From Bdellovibrionales bacterium (lineage in GTDB: Bacteria; Bdellovibrionota; Bdellovibrionia; Bdellovibrionales; UBA1609): a stretch of DNA of 11,238 bases. Shown here one piece after another: positions 1 through 6,317 of this stretch. Made by a program: the position numbers and the translations under genes. The stretch lies in assembly GCA_026713205.1 (NCBI GenBank), contig JAPOOY010000043.1:1-11238 (forward strand), given 5' to 3'. The notes beneath the pieces were generated by a model that was not told where the DNA came from, ran no database searches, and worked only from the letters and a program-made list of their open reading frames with translations. Each line of letters begins with the position of its first letter. Within the stretch, counting starts at the first letter, position 1.

Positions 1-108
1 ATGGAAGCCATTTATGAGACGGAAAAAATGTTAAAATCTTCTCCCTTATCCGCTCATATCTGGTTGGAAAACTTTGTTTTGCAGGTATGTCATCCTGAAG
101 TTCAATAG
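1..108 (+). CDS. 3' end of a gene, possibly DNA polymerase III delta or delta' subunit
   Basis: An open frame runs from the first base of the window to TAG at 106-108 (35 codons visible). The first triplet is ATG, but nothing upstream is visible, so this is most likely the C-terminal tail of a longer protein. The tail has the form xAIYETEKMLK...LENFVLQVC, a helix with a Thr-Glu-x-x-Leu-Lys element followed by a Leu-rich helix. This resembles the last helices of the clamp-loader subunits HolA and HolB, which typically end with a 'D/E-x-x-LK ... LE-x-LLL-x-L' pattern. The assignment rests on that short resemblance only. It could be any helical protein. Confidence 0.35.
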   Translation: MEAIYETEKMLKSSPLSAHIWLENFVLQVCHPEVQ

Positions 109-114
109 CTGGCT

Positions 115-147
115 TCTGAAAAAATCCGGTTCTTCATAAGAGAGAAT
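115..147 (-). repeat. 33-nt diverged repeat, copy A
   Basis: Aligned without gaps to 10089-10121, 27 of 33 positions match, including the identical 15-mer TCCGGTTCTTCATAA at 125-139 (plus-strand reading). Both copies lie between genes and in the same orientation. Copy A contains one AACCGGA motif (minus strand, 131-125). Function unknown; it could be a shared regulatory site or remnants of a dispersed intergenic element. Confidence 0.45.
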
Positions 148-151
148 ACTT

Positions 152-178
152 ACCCCCTTTATAACAGACTCTGGGGGT
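152..178. other. short GC hairpin, ACCCCC/GGGGGT
   Basis: Six perfectly complementary bases (152-157 and 173-178) flank a 15-nt loop, between the stop codon of the upstream plus-strand gene and the 3' end of the kinase. No T-tract follows on either strand, so it is not a convincing intrinsic terminator, although its place between two convergent genes would suit one. It also overlaps the end of the tentative small frame 159-233. Confidence 0.25.
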
Positions 179-233
179 CAAAAATTTGCTTTAGTGCGAC
201 TTGCAACTGCATCTGTGTCAAAGCCGAACTCAT
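159..233 (-). CDS. possible 24-residue small ORF downstream of the kinase
   Basis: ATG at 233 opens a 24-codon frame ending in TAA, 24 nt after the kinase stop and on the same strand. An AAAGG sequence lies 6 nt before the ATG, a usable ribosome binding site. The peptide begins MSSALTQMQLQVALKQI, is mildly amphipathic and contains no Cys. It could be a small protein co-transcribed with the kinase. A frame this short also arises by chance, and no family is recognised. Confidence 0.2.
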   Translation of the reverse strand: MSSALTQMQLQVALKQIFDPQSLL

Positions 234-257
234 TTTTAACCTTTATAGCTGTTGTTC

Positions 258-1109
258 TTAGGCTGTTTTTTTGGATTGTCGGATTTTTGGCAGTTCAAAA
301 TAAAACAGAGTCCCCTGTCCTTCTTCAGAAGATAAGAGGTCCATAACACCTTGATGTTTTTTTATAATGGCATAGGCGATAGCCAATCCAAGACCGGTGT
401 TTTTAAAGAATCCTCCGGTTTTAGTTTGTTTTTTGTAGAAGGCTTCAAAAAGCCTCTTTTTTTCTTCCGGCGGCACACCTGTTCCTTCATCCTTTACGGA
501 TAATCTAAGAGAGCCTGAAGGGGTGACATGGGAGGAGATGATAATAACAGAGTTATTGGGGGAATGATTGAATGCATTGGAGATTAAATTATTCAGGACT
601 TGTTTAATCCATAGAGAATCCATAAACACTTCCGTATCCTCATTTAAGTTTTCTATTTTCCACTGTATCCCTTTTTCACGGGAGGCCAATTCAAAGGGTT
701 TTATGGATTGCTCTATGATATCCCCCCAAAATTCCCATTCAAATCTCATTAAATCCCCTTTTTCCTGTAGGAGACGCAGGTCCAGGGTGTTACTGATAAA
801 AAACATCATTCTATTGATTTCCTGATCCATTAAATGAAGCAATTCCTGTTTATCTTGAGGTGAAGTCTGGTTTTTCTTAATTAAATCCAAAGCCAGTTTT
901 AGTGAACTGATGGGAGTTTTCAGCTCATGGCTGAATAAACTGAGGGGATCCATGAATATTTTTTTACCCATAATCACCCTTTCGGATGGCTGTCCTGATT
1001 GTTTGAGTTTTTTTGTTTTATTGCTATATGGTTTCGGTTCATTTAAGATAGTCATTAAGACTGTTAAAAAAACCGGAAAATTTTCAAAAAAATGTTTAAC
1101 CCCTTTCAA
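258..1109 (-). CDS. sensor-less histidine kinase (HisKA + HATPase_c)
   Basis: This is the transmitter part of a two-component histidine kinase, which autophosphorylates a histidine and passes the phosphate to a response regulator. The H-box has the form SHELKTP, with the phospho-acceptor at His61. The N-box QVLNNLISNAFNHS is at 170-183, the G1 box DEGTG at 207-211 and the G2 region NTGLGLA at 237-243. It ends with the usual G-x-LFYFELP strand. There is no HAMP, PAS or clear paired membrane segments. The longest frame starts at TTG 1109 and would overlap the divergent radical SAM start by 18 bp. ATG 971 (residue 47), preceded by AAGGGT at a good distance, is the more likely start and gives about 237 residues. 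ATG 1055 is an alternative. No response regulator is in the window, so its partner is unknown. A soluble kinase, or a fragment of a once longer one, are both possible. Confidence 0.85.
   Translation of the reverse strand: MKGVKHFFENFPVFLTVLMTILNEPKPYSNKTKKLKQSGQPSERVIMGKKIFMDPLSLFSHELKTPISSLKLALDLIKKNQTSPQDKQELLHLMDQEINRMMFFISNTLDLRLLQEKGDLMRFEWEFWGDIIEQSIKPFELASREKGIQWKIENLNEDTEVFMDSLWIKQVLNNLISNAFNHSPNNSVIIISSHVTPSGSLRLSVKDEGTGVPPEEKKRLFEAFYKKQTKTGGFFKNTGLGLAIAYAIIKKHQGVMDLLSSEEGQGTLFYFELPKIRQSKKTA
1021..1049 (+). promoter_or_regulatory. candidate promoter of the first radical SAM gene
   Basis: TTGCTA (1021-1026) and TAAGAT (1044-1049) are separated by exactly 17 nt, each matching the sigma-70 consensus at four of six positions. 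Transcription would begin near 1056, leaving about 36 nt of leader before ATG 1092. The site lies inside the extended N-terminal frame of the divergent kinase, which favours the shorter kinase start at 971. AT-rich DNA produces such matches by chance. Confidence 0.3.
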
Positions 1110-2369
1110 TCAAATAAGAACCCTTCTTCCTCTCCTACTTTCTGCATCCTTCCCTGGCTTCATTTGGCCACCCGCACCTACGGGGCTGTGACTCCCTGTT
1201 GTGTGGGGGAGCCTTTGGCGGAAAATCTCAATCAGACCACTTTTTCTGAAGCCTGGAACGCGCCCTCTATCAGGACATTGAGGAAAAAAATGCTGAAGGG
1301 GCAGACCTCTCCCCTTTGTCAGAAATGTTACGAAGAGGAAGCGGCCGGAGTGGCCTCTCACAGAGTGCGCGCCAATGACTATTGGAAAGACTTTTACTCT
1401 TTTGATGAAATGATTGGAAATACAAACTCCAGAGGCTTTTTTAAAGGAAAGTATATTTATCTGGATTTGCGCCTGGGCAATAAGTGTAATTTAGAGTGCA
1501 ATATGTGCAGCCCTCAGGAAACAGTGCGCTGGGAATCCTTAGCCGGAAAAATTTTTGAATTTGCGAAAACAGATTTACTGAAAGATTACATAACGAAGCA
1601 AATATCTCTCATGAAGAACTCCCCTTCCAAAAATTGGCATGAAAGAGATGAGGTGATTCAGGATATACATAATCATTTACCCCATTTAAGAAGAGTGACC
1701 ATTGCCGGAGGAGAGCCTCTTTTAATCAAAGAGCATCATAAGTTTTTGGAAGAGTGTATTAACCGTGGAGAGGCTCACCATATATCTCTCCATTATCATA
1801 CAAACGGGACGGCGTTGGATTCTCAATTGTTTGAAAAGTGGAAGCACTTTGAATCTGTTTTGGTGTTTATCAGTCTGGATGATTTGAAAGATCGAAACCG
1901 TTATATTCGCTGGCCCACATCCTGGAAACTGATGGAGAGAAATTTAGATTTCATTGATAGAGAATCTCCCGCCAATGTTCACCCCATGATTTTATGTACC
2001 ATACAGTTGAAAAATATTTTTTATTTTCCTGAGTTTCTTGAATGGTTTTCAGAAAAGAAATTTAAAAAAATTCATGCATGTTATGATTCTGTTGTCCACA
2101 CAGAGCTTGTGATACAGCCTTATTTTCTTTCCTGTCAGGTATTACCCCCTCCTGTTAAAAGGCTTGTTACGGATAAATTTGAGAAAATGTATCAAAAATA
2201 TGGGAAAAAATCAGAGAGATTTAAAACTTTAGTGAATTTTATGAATCTTAAAGATAAAAGTGATATGCTCTATGTTTTTAAGGATTATGTACAGGCCTTG
2301 GATCGGATTAGGAAAACAGACTTTTCCAAAGTCTTTCCTGAATTATCGGAATTATTAGAGGAGGCATAA
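1092..2369 (+). CDS. radical SAM protein with N-terminal twitch-like cysteine cluster (paralogue 1)
   Basis: A radical SAM enzyme of 425 residues. The CxxxCxxC motif (Cys132, 136, 139), which binds the [4Fe-4S] cluster that cleaves S-adenosylmethionine, sits in the context LGNKCNLECNMC, and the GGEP motif is at 206-209. Before the barrel is a region with five cysteines: FC-x-x-PW (Cys18), CC (36-37) and C-x-x-C (76 and 79), with W-x(7)-R and ML-x-G spacers. This matches the pattern of 'twitch domain-containing radical SAM proteins', where an auxiliary Fe-S cluster precedes the barrel. Further shared elements are NWHE (181-184), TNGT (237-240) and YIR-x-P (271-275). ATG 1092 is the only start that keeps the FC-x-x-PW element. 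The C-terminus FPELSELLEEA matches the ending of both neighbours. The substrate is unknown; peptide or carbohydrate modification is possible. Confidence 0.9.
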   Translation: MFNPFQSNKNPSSSPTFCILPWLHLATRTYGAVTPCCVGEPLAENLNQTTFSEAWNAPSIRTLRKKMLKGQTSPLCQKCYEEEAAGVASHRVRANDYWKDFYSFDEMIGNTNSRGFFKGKYIYLDLRLGNKCNLECNMCSPQETVRWESLAGKIFEFAKTDLLKDYITKQISLMKNSPSKNWHERDEVIQDIHNHLPHLRRVTIAGGEPLLIKEHHKFLEECINRGEAHHISLHYHTNGTALDSQLFEKWKHFESVLVFISLDDLKDRNRYIRWPTSWKLMERNLDFIDRESPANVHPMILCTIQLKNIFYFPEFLEWFSEKKFKKIHACYDSVVHTELVIQPYFLSCQVLPPPVKRLVTDKFEKMYQKYGKKSERFKTLVNFMNLKDKSDMLYVFKDYVQALDRIRKTDFSKVFPELSELLEEA

Positions 2370-2439
2370 GTGCATTTCAGGTTATCTTAACAATAATATA
2401 TGGTTCTTTTTAAGTTTAAGATCATGAAATTTCAAACAC

Positions 2440-2491
2440 GATCGGTATAAATACTGAGAACGCACGGGAATAAAGAGTATTTATACCGATC
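2440..2491. repeat. perfect 16-bp inverted repeat with 20-nt spacer
   Basis: GATCGGTATAAATACT (2440-2455) is exactly complementary to 2476-2491, with a 20-nt loop between. It lies about 70 bp after the stop codon of the first radical SAM gene. As RNA it would form a strong, mostly AU stem with two GC-rich ends. There is no run of T directly after it, so it is not a standard intrinsic terminator. Its right arm abuts an ATCCGGTTTG element. Confidence 0.8.
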
Positions 2492-2607
2492 CGGTTTGGA
2501 TTTTACGGTTTTCCGCTAACATAAGGTTAGCTCTTCATTAAGAGAAGAGAGGGTGTAATCTTTCTTTCGTCTGAAAAATCTCAAAATTCAAACCGGATCA
2601 GTAGAAG

Positions 2608-2625
2608 TATCAAACCGGATTGATA
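2608..2625. promoter_or_regulatory. 18-bp operator-like palindrome TATCAA-A-CCGG-A-TTGATA
   Basis: TATCAAACCGGATTGATA reads the same on both strands except at one symmetrical pair (A2614/A2619). It is centred on CCGG and ends 8 bp before the -35 hexamer of the second radical SAM gene. A second CAAACCGGAT starts 22 bp upstream (2589), about two helical turns away, so both would present the same DNA face. This arrangement suits a dimeric transcription factor. The regulator is unknown. It resembles but does not match the IHF consensus. Confidence 0.5.
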
Positions 2626-2633
2626 TATTTGTG

Positions 2634-2662
2634 TTGTGATATGGCGTAAGGTTGTTTAAAAT
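2634..2662 (+). promoter_or_regulatory. candidate promoter of the second and third radical SAM genes
   Basis: TTGTGA (2634-2639), a 17-nt spacer and TAAAAT (2657-2662) match the sigma-70 consensus at four and five of six positions. The start would be near 2669, about 20 nt before ATG 2689, with AAAAGG as a weak ribosome binding site. The palindrome 2608-2625 sits directly upstream. The 40-bp gap after the second gene suggests both radical SAM genes are read from here. Confidence 0.45.
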
Positions 2663-2688
2663 AGATAATATAAAAAGGTTTAGAACAG

Positions 2689-4044
2689 ATGCCTGATCCT
2701 ACTTTAGACTGTGAATCAAATCAAACCGCAGAGGTTCCTTCTTTTTCTCCCACTTTTTGTGTTTATCCCTGGATGGAGTTTATTGTGGGGCCTACAGCAC
2801 ACATGAAGTTATGCTGTATAGCTCAAGGAGCTTTAAAAACGGAATCCGGTAAATCTTACACTGCGGAAAAGCATTCCATGGAGGCTGTGTGGAATAGTTA
2901 CGGTATGAGAGAGGTGAGAAAAAAAATGCTCTCAGGGAAAAGCATCAAGGATTGTGCTCATTGTTACTATCAGGAATCCCTGGGGCGCACTTCTTATCGG
3001 CAAACTTTTAATCGTGAGTGGCTGACGGGGCCTTTTGGTAAAGAAATCATACGGCGGGTTAAAGCCAGTCAGGAAAATGATGGAAAAGTTGACTCTCCAC
3101 CTTTATATCTGGATATTCGTCCCGGAAATCTGTGTAATTTGAAATGTCGTATGTGCAATCCCGGGAATAGTTCAAAAATTTATCAGGAACAAAAAGAGCT
3201 TCTGAATGAAAAAAGAGAATTATTTTCTCCGTTGATTGAGACGGCTTATTTTAATTCAGATAAGGAAGCTTTTCATAATTGGCATGAAGATTCCCGGATA
3301 TGGGAAGAGATTTATTCCTGGCTTCCGGGAGTTAAAAAGCTTTATTTTACAGGAGGTGAGCCAACACTGATCCAACGCAATTGGGATTTATTGAATCATG
3401 TGAAAAAAAATAATTGGTCAAAAAATATTTATTTACATTTTAATATAAACTGCACTCATGTTCCGGATAAGTTGCTGGATACTTTTGAGGATTTTCAGGG
3501 AGTGTGTCTTAATTTAAGCATTGATGGTTATGGAAAGGTTCAGGAGTATATTCGTTATCCTTCAAAATGGAGAGTCATTGAGAAGAATATTAGAAAAGTG
3601 ATGAAACATAAAAATGAGAGGGTATCTGTTTATTTTTCACCTGTGGTTCAAGTGTATAATATTTTAAATTTAACAAAACTTCTTAAATGGGTTGATGGTT
3701 TACAAAAGGAGTTTGAAACGACAATTCGTCATGCTCTCATTTTTTGTACAGGGCCTCATTTTTTGGATATTGCCGTTTTGCCTCAGAATGTGAGGGTTCA
3801 GGCTTTAGATCAAATTCAGGATTATCTGGATAATTATCAGGGGAATGATTCTTTTTTACGGGAATGCTTGGAATCTATACAGCTTATCTTAAGAACAAAA
3901 TTTAAAAACTCCAAAAAGAATTTACGGCAGCTTTTTCAATATACCCATATTCTTGATGAAAAGCGTGGGGAGAATTTTCAAATGGCACTGCCGGAGCTCA
4001 GTCAGTTCCTCAATGAAGAGGGGAGTTGGAAGAGCAAAGAATAA
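2689..4044 (+). CDS. radical SAM protein with N-terminal twitch-like cysteine cluster (paralogue 2)
   Basis: The longest of the three paralogues (451 residues). Its N-terminal cysteine pattern repeats that of the first: FC-x-x-PW (Cys24), CC (42-43) and C-x-x-CY (89 and 92). The radical SAM CxxxCxxC is at Cys149, 153 and 156 in GNLCNLKCRMC, with GGEP at 222-225. NWHE (197-200), YIRYPSKW and the ending LPELSQFL are shared with the others. The N-terminal extension before Cys24 is about 6-15 residues longer than in its neighbours, and a 12-residue tail follows the PEL motif. At position 255 of the 'N-x-T' strand a Cys (FNINCT) replaces the residue found in paralogues 1 and 3. Its own promoter and operator-like palindrome precede it. 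The family is uncharacterised and the substrate unknown. Confidence 0.9.
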   Translation: MPDPTLDCESNQTAEVPSFSPTFCVYPWMEFIVGPTAHMKLCCIAQGALKTESGKSYTAEKHSMEAVWNSYGMREVRKKMLSGKSIKDCAHCYYQESLGRTSYRQTFNREWLTGPFGKEIIRRVKASQENDGKVDSPPLYLDIRPGNLCNLKCRMCNPGNSSKIYQEQKELLNEKRELFSPLIETAYFNSDKEAFHNWHEDSRIWEEIYSWLPGVKKLYFTGGEPTLIQRNWDLLNHVKKNNWSKNIYLHFNINCTHVPDKLLDTFEDFQGVCLNLSIDGYGKVQEYIRYPSKWRVIEKNIRKVMKHKNERVSVYFSPVVQVYNILNLTKLLKWVDGLQKEFETTIRHALIFCTGPHFLDIAVLPQNVRVQALDQIQDYLDNYQGNDSFLRECLESIQLILRTKFKNSKKNLRQLFQYTHILDEKRGENFQMALPELSQFLNEEGSWKSKE

Positions 4045-4084
4045 ACCCTTGTTTTCTAAATTATCAGAGTTATTGGGGGCATGA

Positions 4085-5377
4085 GTGAAGCCTAATCTAA
4101 AGACTTTTTGTCCCTTGCCTTGGATACATCTCAGCGCCCGATCAGATGGCAGTGGGCGGTTATGTTGTAAGGCTCATGAGTTTCCCCTTAAAAATAATCA
4201 GGGAGAAGTGGTTTTTTGGCAGAATTCTGATAATGTTCACTCTTATTTCAATTCAGAAGAATACAAAAAAATCCGTCTTCAGATGCTGAGAGGAAAACAG
4301 CCTTCCCATTGTGTTTCCTGCTTTGAGCAGGAAAGTCATGGAGGGCATAGCCAAAGACAGGCCGCTTTGAATGAGTATGGAACACATAAGCGGATTATTG
4401 ATTCTCTCATAAGGAGCACCAATTCAGATGGATCCATAGATCATCCAAAGCATTTATATCTGGATATGACCTTGGGCAATAAATGCAATTTAAAATGTCG
4501 CATGTGTCATCCGTGGAGTTCTTATATTATAGGGCGGGATTGGAAAAAGATGGGAAAGGAATTTAATGAGGAAGAGACTAAAAAAATACTACAGAACGAA
4601 TGGTATGCTTCTCCGGATTTTTTTCAGTTTGTTCGTTCCGCCTTACCCTTTGTGGAAGAGATAAATACCACAGGTGGCGAACCGTTTTTAATAAAAGAGC
4701 ATTTTTCCATATTAAAAATGATTATAGAGGAAGGTCATTCAGATCATATATCACTGAGATATAATACAAATTACACTGTTATTCCGGATCAAATGGTAAA
4801 GCTTTGGAAATCTTTCAAAAAAGTAACTGTTAATTGTTCAGTGGAAGCTTGTGGAGAATTGAATGATTATATTCGTTACCCATCAAAATGGAATCAATTG
4901 GAAAAAAATATGTATGCTTTGGATGAGTTGGCCTTTCAAAACCCTCACATTAATATACTCATTCACACCACACTTCAGGCCTATAATGTATTAAGGATTC
5001 CTGAATTTTTAGATTGGTTGAGACAAGCAGATTTTAAAGCTGTTTTTCGGTTTCCCGGTCTTGATCTGGTTCAGTCTCCGGAATGGCTGCATCCCGGGAT
5101 ATATCCTCAAAACTTGAGAAGTGAAATTGCTGATAAGATTTTAGAAAGTGTGGATCATCATGAACCTTTCTTTTTAAATTATAATGAAGGGCCTTATCGT
5201 GAACATTCTCGTGAAAGAATTCAAATACTCAGAGATTTTTCTGAAATGATTCGGACGGATTCCAGTCAGGAACGGTATTTTGAATCCTTTATTAAGGAAA
5301 CCAAAGCGCACGATACCTTGAGAAGGCAGTCCGTTACATATGTTCTTCCTGAGTTAAAACCGTTTTTCGTCGATTAG
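4085..5377 (+). CDS. radical SAM protein with N-terminal twitch-like cysteine cluster (paralogue 3)
   Basis: Third paralogue, 430 residues. It starts at GTG 4085: a TGA (4082-4084) directly before it in frame excludes an earlier start, and GGGGG at 4075-4079 lies 5 nt upstream. Cysteines are at 9, 27-28, 76 and 79 in the N-terminal cluster, and 134, 138 and 141 in the radical SAM motif (LGNKCNLKCRMC), with GGEP at 197-200. YIRYPSKW and the terminal VLPEL motif are kept, but the NWHE element is reduced to an EWY segment. It is 40 bp after paralogue 2 and probably co-transcribed with it. It stops at TAG 5375-5377 inside the 3' end of the convergent MerR gene (24-bp overlap). Its closeness to the other paralogues to the last residue shows that TAG is read as stop here. 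Confidence 0.9.
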   Translation: MKPNLKTFCPLPWIHLSARSDGSGRLCCKAHEFPLKNNQGEVVFWQNSDNVHSYFNSEEYKKIRLQMLRGKQPSHCVSCFEQESHGGHSQRQAALNEYGTHKRIIDSLIRSTNSDGSIDHPKHLYLDMTLGNKCNLKCRMCHPWSSYIIGRDWKKMGKEFNEEETKKILQNEWYASPDFFQFVRSALPFVEEINTTGGEPFLIKEHFSILKMIIEEGHSDHISLRYNTNYTVIPDQMVKLWKSFKKVTVNCSVEACGELNDYIRYPSKWNQLEKNMYALDELAFQNPHINILIHTTLQAYNVLRIPEFLDWLRQADFKAVFRFPGLDLVQSPEWLHPGIYPQNLRSEIADKILESVDHHEPFFLNYNEGPYREHSRERIQILRDFSEMIRTDSSQERYFESFIKETKAHDTLRRQSVTYVLPELKPFFVD

Positions 5378-5791
5378 ATTTGCTTCGCTTTGAACAGATT
5401 TTTTAATTTCATTAATTTCTTCAATAAGGTCTTTCAGTTTTTGTGCCGCTTCAGAGGTTTGCTTTTTTTGAGGAGGTTGAGACTTCTTGTGGTTTAATTC
5501 GTAATAATACTTTGAAAGATGTTTTCTTACTCCTTTAACGGATAGATTATATTGATAAAGAAGGCTTTTAATTAAAATTAAAAGCTCCATGTCTTTTTTA
5601 AAGTACAGCCTTTGGTTGTTGGTAAACTTTCGTGGTTTTAAAAGCGAAAATTCCTCTTCCCAGTAACGGAGAATATGAGGTTTTATTCCCAAAAGCTTGG
5701 CGGCTTCGCCAATCTTAAAATTCATTTTATCAGGCAAGAGGGCAAACTCAGCCTGCACTTCCTCTAGCAAGCGAGAGTCGGAAAGCATCAT
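5354..5791 (-). CDS. MerR-family transcriptional regulator
   Basis: A 145-residue DNA-binding protein. Residues 24-91 form a MerR-type winged helix: FKIGEAAKLLGIKPHILRYW, the wing with RLYF-x-x-DME, and a helix ending in GVRKHL. The tail (about 112-137) is charged and probably helical, suited to dimerisation. No cysteine or other effector-binding residues are visible, so it differs from metal-sensing MerR. A MerR-like gene directly after ihfA is common in proteobacteria, where its role is poorly defined. ATG 5791 overlaps the ihfA stop (ATGA). The adjacent ATG 5788 has better spacing (6 nt) to GAGG, so it may be the true start. Translation is coupled to ihfA either way. The 3' end overlaps the convergent radical SAM gene by 24 bp. 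Confidence 0.85.
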   Translation of the reverse strand: MMLSDSRLLEEVQAEFALLPDKMNFKIGEAAKLLGIKPHILRYWEEEFSLLKPRKFTNNQRLYFKKDMELLILIKSLLYQYNLSVKGVRKHLSKYYYELNHKKSQPPQKKQTSEAAQKLKDLIEEINEIKKSVQSEANLIDEKRF

Positions 5792-6087
5792 AAGCCTCTT
5801 TTAAATTTTGTTTTCATACTCAAGCTGGGACGAAAGGTGAGAACTCTCCGTGGTTTAATGATCAGAGATTCCCCTGTTTGGGGATTACGCCCCTTCCTTT
5901 TTTTTTTATCTCTCAGGACAAATTTTCCAAAGCCGGAAATTCTGACACCTTGTCCGTTTTGTAGTTTATCCTGTATAGTAAAAAAAATATCATTGACCAA
6001 TACCTTGCTGAATTGTTTTGTATAACCGATTTTGTTGTAAAGAATTTCAGTTAAATCAGATTTTGTTATTGTCTTTTTTGATGTCAC
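5788..6087 (-). CDS. ihfA: integration host factor alpha subunit
   Basis: A 99-residue HU/IHF-family protein that, with IhfB, binds and sharply bends DNA in replication, recombination and transcription. The beta-arm tip GRNPQTGE (67-74) carries the DNA-intercalating proline (Pro69), and ISGFGKF (50-56) and RRVLTFRPS (80-88) are family signatures. The pheT-ihfA gene order and 99-residue length favour IHF-alpha over HU. It begins at GTG 6087, preceded by a perfect GGAGG six bases upstream (6098-6094), so this start is well supported. The tail KFKRGL is basic. The stop TGA overlaps the start of the MerR gene. Confidence 0.9.
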   Translation of the reverse strand: MTSKKTITKSDLTEILYNKIGYTKQFSKVLVNDIFFTIQDKLQNGQGVRISGFGKFVLRDKKKRKGRNPQTGESLIIKPRRVLTFRPSLSMKTKFKRGL

Positions 6088-6317
6088 TCACGACCTCCGA
6101 GCTATTGCTCTTAAACTGTGAAATTTTTTTCAAAGAGGAGAAAAAATGAAATCCCTTAACCTCTGATCCAGAAAATAAACCGGCCACTTAAGGTAACCTC
6201 TCACTTTCATTTGGATTTTGTGAATCCCCTCTATTATATTTTTCAGCAAAAGTGTCTTCCTATCAAGTAAAATCTTTAAAATTCAGTCACTTAAGCGCTA
6301 AAAAGGGGGTTTGGATT
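6088..6317 (-). promoter_or_regulatory. 230-bp pheT-ihfA spacer with a candidate -10 element
   Basis: On the minus strand a consensus TATAAT lies at 6238-6233, so ihfA may have its own transcript with a leader of about 140 nt. No good -35 is found at 16-18 nt; TTGATA is 22 nt away. A 26-codon ATG frame (MKVRGYLKWPVYF...) lies in the leader but has no recognisable family. No terminator follows pheT, so readthrough from pheST is also expected. Confidence 0.35.

Larger units (their letters stand above)
2370..2688. other. 319-bp intergenic region rich in dyad symmetries
   Basis: No coding frame of note on either strand (longest ATG frames are about 13-16 codons). It holds a perfect 16-bp inverted repeat (2440-2491), a GCTAAC/GTTAGC stem (2515-2520 and 2526-2531) followed by a CTCTTC/GAAGAG stem (2531-2536 and 2544-2549), and three CAAACCGGAT elements (2498-2489 minus, 2589-2598 plus, 2611-2620 plus). 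A promoter precedes the second radical SAM gene. The first two CAAACCGGAT elements form an imperfect long inverted repeat about 90 bp apart. The region could be a structured leader, a small RNA locus or a multi-site operator. Confidence 0.6.

Noticed and set aside
2400..2450. 16-codon frame as a possible precursor peptide for the radical SAM enzymes
   Set aside because: No good ribosome binding site, no typical leader or core pattern, and it runs into the arm of the inverted repeat.
2515..2531. GCTAAC/GTTAGC stem as an integron attC site
   Set aside because: The sequences do not fit the RYYYAAC and GTTRRRY core sites and no integrase or cassette layout is present.
2608..2625. IHF binding site
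   Set aside because: TATCAA is present but the TTR part is one base out of register on the minus strand and absent on the plus strand.
6088..6317. 26-codon minus-strand frame (MKVRGYLKWPVYF...) between pheT and ihfA
   Set aside because: Short, with only a distant GGGGAT as binding site and no recognisable family; better regarded as leader sequence.
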